A DNA stretch of 64,000 nucleotides from NCBI RefSeq assembly GCF_003111665.1, contig NZ_CP022188.1, positions 372,001 to 436,000 on the forward strand. The letters are read 5' to 3'. This document shows positions 1 to 10,152 of the stretch, piece by piece. A program made the position numbers and the translations under genes. Within the stretch, counting starts at the first letter, position 1. Each line of letters opens with the position of its first letter. This DNA comes from Parazoarcus communis. GTDB lineage: Bacteria; Pseudomonadota; Gammaproteobacteria; Burkholderiales; Rhodocyclaceae. The notes under the pieces are model-generated. The model saw only the letters and a list, made by a program, of their open reading frames with translations, was not told the origin of the DNA and did not search any database.

Positions 1-1031
1 TCGCGCCCGAGCAGGCTGCGCAGCGACTGGCGGTTGAAATTGGCACGGGCCAGCCATACGCCATAGCCGGCCGTGAAATTGGCCGCCAGCGGCACACGTT
101 GGCCGCGCAGCATAATGGCCGATTCCACATAGGGGTCATGCACCGTCAGACGGGCTGTACGAGCATGCAGCACGCTGTCCAAGTTGTCTCCGTCGGGATG
201 CAGCAGAACCGTCATGGACGGCGCGGGCATCTCGCTCCAGGGCAGCGGTTGCTGATCATGTTTTGCCGCTGGGCGACCACCCCGAGTTGGGGCGGCGCTC
301 AGGGACTCGTCCGGAATGACCGCCACAAGCTCGGCGCCAAAGCCGTCGCGCCGGTAGAGGCTACGCAATCCACGGAAAGACAGGGACGAGGCTGGCAGGA
401 GTTCGGCTGGCACCGCCGTACTGCCCGGTAAGCGCGCGCCGCGCATATCCAGCTTCAGTTCCCAGCCTGCAATGTTCCAACTGGTCTGGTCGGACAACTG
501 CGTCGGCATTTGTTGCCGAACTTCGAACATGCCGGTGGCCGCATGCTCGACGGCATAGTTATACCAATCCCGCACTTGGGTCTGGCGATCCTCGAAGGCC
601 CGCTCTCCCGGAGTATGGTCACCAAGGAACAGATAAGCATAGGCATAGCGAATCGTCTCAAGCCAGGCGGCTTGCTGCGCTGAACCGGGCTTCATGGCCT
701 GAGCCTGCGCCAGCCATAGTTCGGACAGTGCAGCCAGGCGTCTATCCGTGGCAACCCCCGTCACGGTAGCCAAGGCCTCCGCGCACTCCGAGGAGATCGG
801 CTTTGCGCATGCCTGCTCATCCAATGCCGCCACCCTGATGGTCTGGACAGTCGCATCGCTGAGCTTGCCACGTGTCAGGATGTCGCCGCGCTTGAGTTCG
901 ATGGCCTCCCTGGTAGGTAGCGTATGAACTTCAACCACTGGGCCGAACTCGCGCAGGATCGAGCAGCCCCCCAGCAGCAGCGGAGCAAGAGCGGCGCATG
1001 TAATGAGAAGGCAGGCCTGCGGGAACCTCAT
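1..1031 (-). CDS. Lipoprotein, probable alpha/beta-hydrolase family (3' end off window)
   Basis: An open frame of 343 codons runs from an ATG at 1031 off the left edge. The first ~23 residues are a typical lipoprotein signal peptide with lipobox LLGGC, so the mature protein should be lipid-anchored and face the periplasm. The visible part has no catalytic motif. The stretch around residues 320-330 (MLRGQRVPLAANF) resembles the N-terminal domain that precedes the catalytic domain in some large proteobacterial alpha/beta-hydrolase lipoproteins, but this is from memory. The start overlaps the stop of the DUF4105 gene (ATGA), so the two are co-transcribed with the TetR gene. The function assignment is weak; the lipoprotein nature is well supported. 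Confidence 0.7.
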   Translation of the reverse strand, partial: MRFPQACLLITCAALAPLLLGGCSILREFGPVVEVHTLPTREAIELKRGDILTRGKLSDATVQTIRVAALDEQACAKPISSECAEALATVTGVATDRRLAALSELWLAQAQAMKPGSAQQAAWLETIRYAYAYLFLGDHTPGERAFEDRQTQVRDWYNYAVEHAATGMFEVRQQMPTQLSDQTSWNIAGWELKLDMRGARLPGSTAVPAELLPASSLSFRGLRSLYRRDGFGAELVAVIPDESLSAAPTRGGRPAAKHDQQPLPWSEMPAPSMTVLLHPDGDNLDSVLHARTARLTVHDPYVESAIMLRGQRVPLAANFTAGYGVWLARANFNRQSLRSLLGR

Positions 1032-2074
1032 GGATTCACCTCGTTGGCAGGGATGCCTGGCACGCCTTGTCGAATCGACATCGAGAAGTCATCCTCTGAC
1101 ACATCGGAAGCAAGGGCACGTTCGTTGATATGCCCCAGTGCCTGCAATTCATCGTAACGATAGCCAGGCGTCAATCCATGCATGTCGTAGACGTACCGCG
1201 CAAAATATCCAGACAGCAGCAGGCGATAGTCCATTGGCAATGCGGGCGCAATGACCCGGGCCAGCTCGAATACGATGGTCGTGCAGTTACTGGTTAACGT
1301 GTTGTAAAAGCGCGGTTTCTGCCGCAGTTCATTGGCCGCGTTCAGAAACTCCAGAAACAACGCGCGGGCACTCGCCTGATTCATCTGCAAGCGATAGAGA
1401 TAAACATCTTCGCCTCGCGCGTTGCTGCGCGTACGCACAATGTCTCGCTCATCGGCGGCTACCAGGATCTGCTCGAACTGACGGAAGAATCCTCCTACCG
1501 CCGAGAAGGACTCATGGCGTTCCTTGCGAATTTCCAGCGAGAACACCACGCGATCACCGCCATCGAAGCCGAACGACACCAGGGTGTGGGCGATGTGCGG
1601 CCCCATCCAGTAGGAAAGCACCAAGTCGGCGCTGCGCAGACGATCCAGGTCGTATGTGCGGCTCTCCCACTGCGGGGTGTAGTCGGTTTCGCTGCGCCAC
1701 TGGAAGTTGCGCACATTATTCAGGTGAACATGGTTGCCGTCGATCCTGGCCTCCAGCAACTGGGCGACATCGTCAGCCCATACACGCTGGTGTGACGGCT
1801 GCAGCGTCCCCCACCACATGAGCAGGGAGGCGGCTGCGATCACAAATGCGAATCCGGCGATGTTGCGATTGCGCCGCCCAAGCAAGCCCGCCCGCGACAA
1901 GACAACGGTCACACCCAACGTAGACCACATGGCAATGACGAACCATCGCACCACCGAAGGTCCCGGCATCTGATGCCACAGAGCCAGCGCACCCCACACA
2001 GTCAGCAGCAGTACCACAAAGCCGATCGCCAAGCCTGCAAGGGCGCGCAGGACTCTGTGCATCACTCCGCTCAT
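1028..2074 (-). CDS. DUF4105 (Lnb N-terminal periplasmic domain-like) membrane protein
   Basis: A 348-residue protein with three hydrophobic segments in the first ~90 residues and a periplasmic DUF4105 domain from about residue 100. The domain carries the expected histidine (IAHTLVSF, near 163) and cysteine (LTSNCTTIV, near 265), the pair thought to form a papain-like active site in this family. Related domains occur at the N-terminus of Lnb, a bacterial lipoprotein N-acyltransferase, so a role in lipoprotein or envelope lipid handling is possible but not shown. It overlaps the TetR gene upstream and the lipoprotein gene downstream by ATGA junctions, forming a tight three-gene operon. Confidence 0.8.
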   Translation of the reverse strand: MSGVMHRVLRALAGLAIGFVVLLLTVWGALALWHQMPGPSVVRWFVIAMWSTLGVTVVLSRAGLLGRRNRNIAGFAFVIAAASLLMWWGTLQPSHQRVWADDVAQLLEARIDGNHVHLNNVRNFQWRSETDYTPQWESRTYDLDRLRSADLVLSYWMGPHIAHTLVSFGFDGGDRVVFSLEIRKERHESFSAVGGFFRQFEQILVAADERDIVRTRSNARGEDVYLYRLQMNQASARALFLEFLNAANELRQKPRFYNTLTSNCTTIVFELARVIAPALPMDYRLLLSGYFARYVYDMHGLTPGYRYDELQALGHINERALASDVSEDDFSMSIRQGVPGIPANEVNP

Positions 2075-2709
2075 TGAGGCTGCAAAAGCTCAAGCAACAG
2101 TTGCCGGTGCGCATCCCGTAACTGCACCAGCGAGATGGAAGGACTGCCCTTGGACAGCATCGAGGAACTCAGCCACAGCACTGCGGGCGCGAGCGCCAAC
2201 GGGAAGAAGTGTTCGGTCAAGACGCCTGGGCGAATGACGCCTCGGCGTATGTTGCGGTGGATGATGGTCTGCGCCCGCTCTTTCAGCCCGAGCGCAACTT
2301 CGTTGTGCCAACGCTGCACCAGCTCTGGAGTTCGGGCGCTTTCGGCCAGAAGCAGCCGGTAGATCGACATCGTGGCAGGGGAGCTGAAGGTCGCGTACAG
2401 GCGATCCAGGTAGACATCTACCAGCTCTGGCAACGTCAGATCCTCATCCGGGAGCCAGCCCTGGAAATCACAAATCTGCTTCGTCGTACGTTCGAGCAAG
2501 GCGTGAAAAATTTCTTCCTTGCTTTTGAAGTGGGCATAGATGCCAGCCTTGGACAAGCCCGCGCATTCCGCCAGGCGCTCCATCGACACTGCGTTGTATG
2601 TCCGATCCGCGAATTCGACCAGGGCCGCGTCGAGTATTTCCTCTTTCCTGGCGGCAGAGGACAGGTAGGGGCGCTTGTTGTCTGGCGCGTCATCTTTATT
2701 GGGTGGCAT
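2071..2709 (-). CDS. TetR/AcrR-family transcriptional regulator
   Basis: 212 residues. The N-terminal ~70 residues form a TetR helix-turn-helix (EILDAALVEFADRTYNAVS, then LSKAGIYAHFKSKEEIF), followed by an all-helical ligand domain. Its start faces the NodT/HlyD/ABC export operon across a 451-bp divergent region, the usual layout for a TetR repressor of an efflux operon; that regulatory link is inference. It is the first gene of a minus-strand operon with the DUF4105 and lipoprotein genes (4-bp overlaps). Ligand unknown. Confidence 0.9.
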   Translation of the reverse strand: MPPNKDDAPDNKRPYLSSAARKEEILDAALVEFADRTYNAVSMERLAECAGLSKAGIYAHFKSKEEIFHALLERTTKQICDFQGWLPDEDLTLPELVDVYLDRLYATFSSPATMSIYRLLLAESARTPELVQRWHNEVALGLKERAQTIIHRNIRRGVIRPGVLTEHFFPLALAPAVLWLSSSMLSKGSPSISLVQLRDAHRQLLLELLQPQ

Positions 2710-2809
2710 TCAAAGGCTCTGTTCAAAGATCTGAGGGGTGTTCCCATGGGCCTGTCACCGGCTCTACCAAGAATCAGGGCCTTCCTTGAACCCAAGCCGG
2801 CAGCTCGAA

Positions 2810-2823
2810 TTGACCTGCGTCAA
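2810..2823. promoter_or_regulatory. FNR/ANR-type binding site
   Basis: TTGAC-CTGC-GTCAA is a perfect match to the FNR/CRP-superfamily consensus TTGAY-N4-RTCAA. Its centre (2816.5) lies about 61 bp upstream of the start site predicted from the TATAAT at 2865-2870, the spacing of class I FNR activation. This would make the downstream export/PHB genes oxygen-controlled. The site is symmetric and could also act on the TetR operon. Confidence 0.65.
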
Positions 2824-2842
2824 TGACCGACGAGCCCGCTGA

Positions 2843-2870
2843 TTGCGGTTCTTGGATTGTAACGTATAAT
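2843..2870 (+). promoter_or_regulatory. Sigma-70 promoter for the export/PHB operon
   Basis: A consensus -10 (TATAAT, 2865-2870) is preceded by TTGCGG (2843-2848) at a 16-bp spacing. The predicted start is near 2877, leaving a leader of about 280 nt before the nodT-like gene. It is the clearest promoter seen ahead of the plus-strand gene series. Confidence 0.6.
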
Positions 2871-3023
2871 TGAAAGCAACCGTCCAGTCGTTTGTTTTCA
2901 GATTTCACAATGCAGATCAACACAGGGCGCGAGTGAACCCGGCACATCGGGTTACGACACAGGAAGAGCGCCCTATCAACCAGCCGGGGAACACGGGGAT
3001 GCACATATCAACAAGGAGATGAA

Positions 3024-3158
3024 GTGGGCTTGACAGCACTTGCAAGCAAGAAAGTAGGGCCTGCGGACACCAGCCACGAACCCCGCATTGCGGGGGTGGC
3101 AGCCATTCCCTCCTCTGCGACCAGACCCTCTTCAGCCCGATACCTGTACGGAACGTGA
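3024..3158 (+). CDS. Possible small leader ORF upstream of the NodT gene
   Basis: A GTG-initiated frame of 44 codons has an excellent Shine-Dalgarno (AAGGAG, 3013-3018, 5-nt spacing) and stops 2 nt before the NodT start codon at 3161, an arrangement suited to translational coupling. The peptide has no recognisable motif and its composition is unremarkable. It may be a leader peptide or may not be translated. Confidence 0.25.
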   Translation: MGLTALASKKVGPADTSHEPRIAGVAAIPSSATRPSSARYLYGT

Positions 3159-3160
3159 CC

Positions 3161-4648
3161 ATGCTCCCAACTTCCCCGTTGTTTCCCGCGTTCAGATTGC
3201 GCGCTGCCTCGTTGGCCCTGAGCGCCGTCGTCTTGACCGGCTGCATGTCGCTCGCTCCGGCGCCAGACACCCCGCCATTGCCCGTGCCCGAAGCCTGGCC
3301 CGCGCATCTTGGATCAGGCACCGACGGCGCCCACGCGGGAGAGCTTGCCTGGCAGGCGTACTTCACCGACCCCCTGCTGCAACGCCTCATCGAGACCGCG
3401 CTGCAAAACAACCGCGACCTGCGCGTGGCCGCGCTGCGCGTCGAGGAAGCCAGCGCCACATTCCGCATTCAGCGCTCGGATCGTTTTCCTGCCATGGGCG
3501 TGGGCGCCCAAGGTGGGCGCGCGCGCGTCCCTGGCGACCTGAACATGTCGGGCCGATCGCAGGTGGGCGGCGAGTACCGGGCCGAGGTGGGTTTGACCAC
3601 CTGGGAACTGGATCTGTGGGGTCGGATCCGCAACCTAGAAGACGCCGCCCTGCAAACTTGGCTGGCTTCCGACGCGGCTCGCCAGGCCGTCCATTTGGCG
3701 CTGATCGCCCAGGTGGCAGACGGCTATCTTGGCCTGCGCGAGATCGACGAACGCGTGGCGATCGCACGGCAAACCGTGACCACCCGCGAGGAGTCCTATC
3801 GCATTTTCCGGCGCCGCGTCGAAGTCGGCTCGACCTCGAAGCTGGATCTCACACAGGTCCAGACCCTGCTGAACCAAGCTCAGGCGCTGCTGACGCAGCT
3901 TGAGCAGGCTCGCACCACGCAACTGCACGCCCTGGCACTGCTGGTAGGCGCTGATCCCGGCCCGCTGCCCGCCAAGGCACCCTTCGATGAAACGACGGTT
4001 CTGGCTGAGCTGCGGGCCGGTCTGCCTTCGGAGCTGCTGGTCAGTCGCCCGGACATCATTTCCGCCGAACACCAATTGCGTGCCAGCAATGCCCACATCG
4101 GCGCGGCCCGCGCGGCGTTTTTGCCGCGCATTGCGCTGACCGGCAGCTTCGGCACGGCCAGCTCCGACTTGAATGGCTTGTTCGATTCCGGCAGTCGTGC
4201 CTGGACCTTCATGCCCACCCTGTCGCTGCCCATCTTCGATGGCGGGCGCCGCCGCGCCAATCTGGAGCTGAGCGAAGTGCGCCGCGACATCGCCGTCGCC
4301 GGATACGAAAAAACCATTCAAACGGCCTTCCGCGAGGTGGCCGATGCGCTGAGCGCAAAGCACTGGCTGGCTGAGCAGTTGACGATCCAGAGAGCCAACC
4401 TGGAAGCGCAAAGCGAACGCGCACGCCTGGCCAAGTTGCGCTACGACAACGGCTCGGCCGCCTTCTTGGAAGTGCTGGATGCCCAACGCGATCTGCTGGG
4501 AGCCCAGCAACAACTGGTACAGGCGCGCCGCGCGCTGCTGTCCAGCCAGGTGGCGCTGTATGCCGCGCTCGGCGGCGGCACCCTCGCCGCAGCCGGCGAG
4601 GCACAGGGTGCGGCCTCGACTCCCGCTTCCACCCCATCAACCCGTTAA
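3161..4648 (+). CDS. NodT-family outer-membrane efflux lipoprotein (TolC-like)
   Basis: 495 residues from the ATG at 3161 (a GTG six bases upstream is also possible). A lipoprotein signal ends in the lipobox VVLTGC at about residue 27. The body has the two duplicated outer-membrane-efflux repeats of the TolC/OprM fold, with characteristic stretches such as [19 protein letters not shown] and the helical segment around [16 protein letters not shown]. It should form the outer-membrane exit duct for the HlyD-type adaptor and ABC transporter encoded immediately downstream (14-bp gap). First conventional gene after the FNR-type promoter. The substrate is unknown. Confidence 0.9.
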   Translation: MLPTSPLFPAFRLRAASLALSAVVLTGCMSLAPAPDTPPLPVPEAWPAHLGSGTDGAHAGELAWQAYFTDPLLQRLIETALQNNRDLRVAALRVEEASATFRIQRSDRFPAMGVGAQGGRARVPGDLNMSGRSQVGGEYRAEVGLTTWELDLWGRIRNLEDAALQTWLASDAARQAVHLALIAQVADGYLGLREIDERVAIARQTVTTREESYRIFRRRVEVGSTSKLDLTQVQTLLNQAQALLTQLEQARTTQLHALALLVGADPGPLPAKAPFDETTVLAELRAGLPSELLVSRPDIISAEHQLRASNAHIGAARAAFLPRIALTGSFGTASSDLNGLFDSGSRAWTFMPTLSLPIFDGGRRRANLELSEVRRDIAVAGYEKTIQTAFREVADALSAKHWLAEQLTIQRANLEAQSERARLAKLRYDNGSAAFLEVLDAQRDLLGAQQQLVQARRALLSSQVALYAALGGGTLAAAGEAQGAASTPASTPSTR

Positions 4649-4662
4649 GGCACGCCGAACCC

Positions 4663-5742
4663 ATGACTGTCTCCCCCTCTCTCAAGAAAAAACTCCTGGT
4701 CGCTTTCGCTGCAGCGGTTGTTGCCGCGCTGGCCTGGTGGAGCTGGACGAGGTTTACCGACAGCGGCCCGGGCGAAGGATTCGTCAACGGCAATGGCCGC
4801 ATCGAAGCCACCGAGATCGACGTGGCCACCAAACTTCCCGGCCGCATCGAAGACATCCTGGTGCGTGAAGGCGATTTCGTCACAGCCGGCCAGCCACTGG
4901 CCAAGATGCGGCTGGAAACGCTGGAAGCGCAGCGCGACGAGGCCCTGGCCATGCGTCAGCAGGCTGAGCATTCGGTGACCGCGGCGCAGGCACAGGTGGC
5001 GCTGCGTGAAGCCGACGTGACTGCCGCCTTGGCTCTGGTTGGTCAGCGCGAGTCCGAACTGGACGCCGCGCAACGGCGCCTGACACGCTCCAGCACGCTG
5101 TCGAGTGAGGGAGCCGCCTCGATCCAGGAACTGGACGATGACCGGGCGCGCGTACGGGGCGCCCAAGCGACCCTCGCGGCCAGCAAGGCACAGGCCGCCG
5201 CTGCCCGCGCCGCGGTCGAAGCCGCCAGGGCGCAGTTTGTCGGCGCGCAGTCCAGCGTGTCCGCCGCTACGGCCAGTATCAGCCGCATCGAAGCCGACAT
5301 CCGCGACAGCGAACTGCGGTCTCCGCGCGACGGACGGGTTCAGGTGCGTGTCGCGCAACCCGGCGAGGTGCTTGGAGCGGGCGGACGTGTCTTGAACCTC
5401 CTTGATCTGTCGGACGTGTACATCACCTTCTTCCTGCCCGAAACCGTGGCCGGCCGCGTTGCGCTGGGCTCGGAGGTTCGCATCATTCTGGATGCCGCGC
5501 CCGAGTATGTGATTCCAGCCACCGTTTCCTTCGTCGCCAGCGCAGCGCAGTTCACCCCCAAGACGGTGGAAACCGCCAGCGAGCGACAAAAGCTGATGTT
5601 TCGCGTGCGCGCGCAGATTTCGCAGGAGCTGCTGCGTGAGCACCTGAACCAGGTCAAGACCGGTCTGCCCGGCGTAGCCTGGGTCAAGCTCGACGCCAAG
5701 GCCGAGTGGCCTCAGAACCTCTCCGTTCGTGTGCCGGAGTAA
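4663..5742 (+). CDS. HlyD-family periplasmic adaptor (YhiI-like)
   Basis: 359 residues with one N-terminal membrane anchor (about residues 8-28) and a membrane-fusion-protein layout: an N-terminal half-lipoyl motif ([19 protein letters not shown]), a long coiled-coil hairpin about residues 80-215 rich in Ala, Glu and Arg, the second half-lipoyl motif ([18 protein letters not shown]) and a beta-barrel. It would link the inner-membrane ABC transporter to the NodT duct. It lies 14 bp after nodT and 3 bp before the ABC ATPase. The four-gene set matches the YhiI-RbbA-YhhJ arrangement known in enterobacteria, with NodT added. Confidence 0.9.
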   Translation: MTVSPSLKKKLLVAFAAAVVAALAWWSWTRFTDSGPGEGFVNGNGRIEATEIDVATKLPGRIEDILVREGDFVTAGQPLAKMRLETLEAQRDEALAMRQQAEHSVTAAQAQVALREADVTAALALVGQRESELDAAQRRLTRSSTLSSEGAASIQELDDDRARVRGAQATLAASKAQAAAARAAVEAARAQFVGAQSSVSAATASISRIEADIRDSELRSPRDGRVQVRVAQPGEVLGAGGRVLNLLDLSDVYITFFLPETVAGRVALGSEVRIILDAAPEYVIPATVSFVASAAQFTPKTVETASERQKLMFRVRAQISQELLREHLNQVKTGLPGVAWVKLDAKAEWPQNLSVRVPE

Positions 5743-5745
5743 GAT

Positions 5746-8511
5746 ATGAGCCACAGCGCGCAGCTCGCGACCGTTGCAAGTGTCCGCCAGGTAAGACTGC
5801 GCTACCGCGACGTCATTGCCTTGGATGGCATTGACCTGGACATCCCCGCTGGACGGATGGTCGGTCTGATCGGCCCCGACGGCGTGGGCAAATCCAGTCT
5901 GCTCTCATTGCTGGCGGGTGTGCGCATCATCCAGGAGGGCACGGTCGAGGTGCTGGGTGGCGACATGGCCAGCAAGGCCCATCGCAAGCAGGTATGCCCG
6001 CGCATCGCCTACATGCCGCAGGGACTGGGCAAAAACCTGTATCCGACGCTCTCGGTCGAGGAGAATCTGCAATTCTTCGCGCGCCTGTTCGGTCATGGCG
6101 CCGCAGAGCGCCGCCAGCGGATCGACGAACTGACTCAGGCCACTGGCCTGTTCAAATTCCTGGAGCGCCCGGCAGGCAAGCTGTCCGGGGGCATGAAGCA
6201 AAAACTCGGCCTGTGCTGCGCGCTGATTCATGACCCGGATTTTCTGATTCTCGATGAGCCGACGACTGGCGTGGACCCGCTGGCGCGCGCGCAGTTCTGG
6301 GATCTGATTGACCGTATCCGCGCCGATCGCCCCGGCATGAGCGTGATTGTGGCCACGGCCTACATGGATGAGGCCCAGCGCTTCGACTGGCTGGCCGCCA
6401 TCGACGACGGCAAGGTCCTCGCCACCGGTACGCCGAAGGAATTGCTGGAGACAACAAACAGCCCGAACCTGGAAGAGGCATTCATCCGCCTGCTCCCGGA
6501 AGAGAAAAAGCGCGGACACCAAGCGGTTGTCATTCCGCCTCTGCCTGAGGACGGCGCGGACGATATCGCCATCGAAGCCGAGGGGCTGACCATGCGCTTT
6601 GGCGACTTCGTTGCTGTCGACAGTGTCTCCTTCCGTATCCGGCGCGGTGAGATCTTCGGCTTCCTCGGTTCCAACGGGTGCGGCAAGTCCACGACGATGA
6701 AGATGCTCACCGGCCTGCTGCCGGCGAGCGAGGGCCGGGCCTGGCTGTTCGGCCACGAAGTGAACCCGCATGATCTGGGCACCCGCCGCCGCGTCGGCTA
6801 CATGTCCCAAGCGTTCTCGCTCTACAGCGAAATCACGGTACGCCAGAACCTGGAGTTGCACGCCAAGCTGTTCAGCGTGCCCCCGAAGGACATTCCGGGC
6901 CGCGTCGAAGAGATGGTGGAGCGCTTCGGCCTGGTGGACGTCATCGACAGTCTGCCGGCCAGTCTGCCTCTGGGCATACGCCAGCGCCTGTCGCTGGCCG
7001 TTGCCATGGTGCACAAGCCAGAGTTGCTGATTCTGGACGAACCGACCTCCGGCGTCGATCCGGTGGCACGCGACGCGTTCTGGCGGCTGCTCATCGAGCT
7101 GTCGCGGCGCGACCGGGTGACGGTCTTCATTTCCACCCACTTCATGAACGAGGCCGAACGCTGCGACCGCATGTCGATGATGCATGCGGGCAAGGTGCTC
7201 GACAGCGACGTGCCCGCCAGACTGGTTGAGAAGCGTGGTGCCAAAACCCTGGAAGAGGCCTTCATCGGCTACCTCGTCGAAGCGGAGGGCGGCACGGCCG
7301 CCCCGGCCAGCCAGCCTCCGGCTGCCGACCAGGCGGATCAGCCACCCGCGGTGCCCGCCGAACACGGCGGCGGTCACTCCGCTGGCGGTTTCAGTCTGCA
7401 GCGCATGTTCAGCTATCTATGGCGCGAAACGCTGGAACTGCAGCGCGACCCGGTGCGCGCCACGCTGGCGCTGGGCGGTTCGCTGCTGCTGATGTTCGTG
7501 ATCGGCTTCGGCATCACCATGGACGTCGAGGACCTGAGCTATGCGGTGCTCGATCGCGACCAGACCACGCTTAGCCAGAACTACACGCTGAACTTGGCCG
7601 GATCGCGCTACTTCACCGAGCACGCGCCGATCATCGACTACGAGGACCTTGATCGACGCATGCGCAACGGCGAACTGTCGCTGGCCATCGAAATCCCCGC
7701 TGGCTTTGCCCGCGACGTGTTGCGGGGCCAGAACGTGCAGATCGGCGCCTGGCTCGACGGCGCCATGCCGCAGCGCGCGGAAACCGTCCAGGGCTACGTT
7801 CAGGGCATGCACCAGCACTGGCTGCAGATACAGGCCAGCGAGCGCGGCGGCGCCAGCATGGCTGGCAACACCAACGTCGAGACGCGCTTTCGCTACAACC
7901 CCGATGTCAAGAGCCTGCCGGCCATGGTGCCTGCGGTGATCCCTCTGCTGCTGCTCATGCTGCCGGCCATGCTGACCGCGCTGGCGGTGGTGCGCGAGAA
8001 AGAGACGGGATCGATCACCAATCTCTACGTGACGCCGGTCACGCGCATCGAGTTCCTGCTTGGCAAGCAGTTGCCCTATGTCGGCCTGGCCATGGTGAAC
8101 TTCCTGCTGATGAGCCTGCTCGCAGTGACCATCTTCGGTGTGCCGGTCAAGGGCAGCTTCTTCACCCTGGCGCTGGCCGCGCTGATCTTCTCCTTCGCCG
8201 CGACAGGCATGGGGCTGCTGGCCTCGGCCGTTACACGCAGCCAGATCGCGGCCATGTTCTTCGCCATGATCGGCACCCTCATACCGGCCACCCAGTTCGC
8301 CGGCCTGATCGATCCCGTGTCCTCGCTCGAAGGCTCCAGCAAGTTCATCGGCGAGATCTACCCCGCCACGCACATGATTTCCATCAGCCGTGGCGTATTC
8401 AGCAAAGCGCTTGGCCTGGCCGACCTGACAGGGCCGCTGTGGTCGATGCTCATTTCGGTTCCGGTCATTCTCGGCGTGGCTGTTTTGCTACTCAAGAAGC
8501 AGGAGCGTTGA
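5746..8511 (+). CDS. RbbA/YhiH-like ABC transporter: two ATPases fused to an ABC-2 permease
   Basis: 921 residues. ATPase domain 1 spans about 10-250 (Walker [10 protein letters not shown], signature LSGGMKQKL, Walker [10 protein letters not shown]). ATPase domain 2 spans about 275-510 (Walker [10 protein letters not shown], Walker [11 protein letters not shown], signature degenerated to LPLGIRQRL). An Ala/Pro-rich linker at about 515-555 leads to an ABC-2 membrane domain at 560-921 with a large periplasmic loop and a C-terminal cluster of about five helices. This is the domain order of E. coli RbbA/YhiH. RbbA has been linked to ribosomes, but the HlyD, NodT and YhhJ-like neighbours favour an exporter. 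A single nucleotide separates it from the permease gene. Confidence 0.88.
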   Translation: MSHSAQLATVASVRQVRLRYRDVIALDGIDLDIPAGRMVGLIGPDGVGKSSLLSLLAGVRIIQEGTVEVLGGDMASKAHRKQVCPRIAYMPQGLGKNLYPTLSVEENLQFFARLFGHGAAERRQRIDELTQATGLFKFLERPAGKLSGGMKQKLGLCCALIHDPDFLILDEPTTGVDPLARAQFWDLIDRIRADRPGMSVIVATAYMDEAQRFDWLAAIDDGKVLATGTPKELLETTNSPNLEEAFIRLLPEEKKRGHQAVVIPPLPEDGADDIAIEAEGLTMRFGDFVAVDSVSFRIRRGEIFGFLGSNGCGKSTTMKMLTGLLPASEGRAWLFGHEVNPHDLGTRRRVGYMSQAFSLYSEITVRQNLELHAKLFSVPPKDIPGRVEEMVERFGLVDVIDSLPASLPLGIRQRLSLAVAMVHKPELLILDEPTSGVDPVARDAFWRLLIELSRRDRVTVFISTHFMNEAERCDRMSMMHAGKVLDSDVPARLVEKRGAKTLEEAFIGYLVEAEGGTAAPASQPPAADQADQPPAVPAEHGGGHSAGGFSLQRMFSYLWRETLELQRDPVRATLALGGSLLLMFVIGFGITMDVEDLSYAVLDRDQTTLSQNYTLNLAGSRYFTEHAPIIDYEDLDRRMRNGELSLAIEIPAGFARDVLRGQNVQIGAWLDGAMPQRAETVQGYVQGMHQHWLQIQASERGGASMAGNTNVETRFRYNPDVKSLPAMVPAVIPLLLLMLPAMLTALAVVREKETGSITNLYVTPVTRIEFLLGKQLPYVGLAMVNFLLMSLLAVTIFGVPVKGSFFTLALAALIFSFAATGMGLLASAVTRSQIAAMFFAMIGTLIPATQFAGLIDPVSSLEGSSKFIGEIYPATHMISISRGVFSKALGLADLTGPLWSMLISVPVILGVAVLLLKKQER

Positions 8512-8512
8512 G

Positions 8513-9643
8513 ATGCGCAGAAGAAACCTGGCCAACATCTACGACCTTGGTGTCAAGGAGCTGTGGAGTCTTTGGCGCGATCCGATGATGCTTGTGCTCA
8601 TCGTCTACGTGTTCACCGCGTCGGTCTACACCAAGGCCACGTCCATGCCGGAGACGCTGCACAACGCGCCCATCGCCATCGTCGACGAGGATAATTCGGC
8701 GCTGTCCCAGCGGGTTGCCTCGGCCTTCTACCCCCCGCAGTTCACGCCACCGGCCATGATCGACTATGGGGACGTGGACCCGGGCATGGACGCGGGGCTG
8801 TACACCTTCGCTCTGGTCATTCCGCCCAACTTCCAGCGCGACGTGCTGGCGGGGCGATCGCCTGCCGTGCAGCTCAATGTCGACGCCACCCGCATGAGCC
8901 AGGCCTTCACCGGCAGTGGCCATGTTCAACAAATTTTCACCGGTGAAGTCAACGAGTTCGTCAAGCGTTATCGCAGCACCACCGCGCCACCCGTGGATCT
9001 GGCCTTGCGCGCGCGCTTCAACCCCGCCCTCGACAAGGCCTGGTTCGGCTCGGTGGTGCAGATCATCAACCACATCACACTGCTGTCCATCATCCTGACC
9101 GGCGCAGCGCTGATCCGCGAGCGCGAGCACGGCACCATCGAGCACCTGCTGGTGATGCCGGTCACGCCCGCGCAGATCATGCTTTCCAAGGTCTGGTCGA
9201 TGGCTCTGGTCGTGCTGATCGCCTCCTTCCTGTCCCTCAACCTCATGGTGCGCGGCGTCCTGGGCGTGCCCATCGAGGGCTCCCTTGCGCTGTTTTTCGC
9301 CGGCGCGGCGCTGAGTCTCTTCGCCACCACGTCGATGGGCATCTTCATCGCCACGCTGGCGCGCAACATGCCGCAGTTCGGCATGTTGATGATGCTCACC
9401 ATCATGCCGCTGCAGATGCTCTCGGGTGGCACCACGCCGCGCGAAAGCATGCCCGAGATCGTGCAGAACATCATGCTGATCGCGCCCACCACCCATTTCG
9501 TGGAATTGAGCCAGGCCATTCTCTACCGGGGTGCGGGCCTGGAGACGGTGTGGCAGCCCTTTCTGGCGCTGGCCTTGATCGGCACGGTGCTGTTTTCCCT
9601 GTCGTTGGCGCGTTTTCGCAAAACCATCGGCCAGATGGCCTGA
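8513..9643 (+). CDS. ABC-2 type permease (YhhJ-like)
   Basis: 376 residues. One N-terminal helix is followed by a periplasmic region of about 150 residues and five to six C-terminal helices, the ABC-2 permease pattern. The motif EREHGTIEHLLVMPVTPAQI, just after the second membrane helix, is the conserved cytoplasmic element of this family. It probably pairs with the membrane half of the preceding RbbA-like protein. The start is 1 bp after that gene's stop, so translation is likely coupled. It is the last export gene before the PHA genes. Confidence 0.9.
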   Translation: MRRRNLANIYDLGVKELWSLWRDPMMLVLIVYVFTASVYTKATSMPETLHNAPIAIVDEDNSALSQRVASAFYPPQFTPPAMIDYGDVDPGMDAGLYTFALVIPPNFQRDVLAGRSPAVQLNVDATRMSQAFTGSGHVQQIFTGEVNEFVKRYRSTTAPPVDLALRARFNPALDKAWFGSVVQIINHITLLSIILTGAALIREREHGTIEHLLVMPVTPAQIMLSKVWSMALVVLIASFLSLNLMVRGVLGVPIEGSLALFFAGAALSLFATTSMGIFIATLARNMPQFGMLMMLTIMPLQMLSGGTTPRESMPEIVQNIMLIAPTTHFVELSQAILYRGAGLETVWQPFLALALIGTVLFSLSLARFRKTIGQMA

Positions 9644-9690
9644 TCGGTTCACCGCCCACTTGGGCATTTCAACCAGTAAGGAGCTTGACC

Positions 9691-10152
9691 ATGAGCAACG
9701 AAACTATCCCCCTGAACCTGTTCAAGGCGAACGTGGAACTGCAGTTACGCCTACAGCGCTTGATGCAGGAAAACGGCCAGCAATGGCTGGAGAACGCCAC
9801 GCGCGCGGGCAGCGAGAGCATTGCCGAGTCCGGCGCCGAAATCGAAAGCCTGCTCAAGGCCCAGAATTGGCAGGAACTGGCCACGCTGCCCGCACAAGCC
9901 TTCTGGCGTCAGTTCCAGTACCACGTGGGCGGCGCGCAGGCGCTGACACAAGTCGCGATCAAAAACCAGACAACCTTCACCCAAGGCCTGCAAATAGCTA
10001 TTCAAGACTGGCAGAAATCGGTTACGCAGGCCGTAGGCCAGGGCGATGCGGTACTCCCGTTCCAGGATATCTTCAAACAGTGGGGAGCCGTGTGGGCCTC
10101 GGCGCAGGATAAGGAGGCACCGGGCAAGACCGGTGGCCGCAATGCCGGCTGA
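9691..10152 (+). CDS. Phasin-family PHA granule protein
   Basis: 153 residues, start chosen at the ATG preceded by AAGGAG (9678-9683). The protein is amphipathic-helical throughout, with Gln- and Ala-rich heptads (FKANVELQLRLQRLMQENGQQ), no signal peptide and no cysteines, as in phasin proteins that coat PHB granules. It lies 47 bp after the permease gene and its last 11 bases overlap the start of the acetoacetyl-CoA-reductase-like gene, placing it in the PHA block. Exact phasin subgroup not determined. Confidence 0.8.
   Translation: MSNETIPLNLFKANVELQLRLQRLMQENGQQWLENATRAGSESIAESGAEIESLLKAQNWQELATLPAQAFWRQFQYHVGGAQALTQVAIKNQTTFTQGLQIAIQDWQKSVTQAVGQGDAVLPFQDIFKQWGAVWASAQDKEAPGKTGGRNAG

Larger units (their letters stand above)
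2710..3160. other. Divergent control region between TetR operon and export operon
   Basis: A 451-bp stretch without a conventional gene. It holds an FNR/ANR-type box (2810-2823), a plus-strand promoter (2843-2870), a nested stem in the presumed 5' leader (GGGCGC at 2925-2930 with GCGCCC at 2968-2973, enclosing AACCCG 2936-2941 and CGGGTT 2948-2953), and a possible small reading frame (3024-3158). The inner AACCCG/CGGGTT inverted repeat could alternatively be a TetR operator. Confidence 0.6.
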
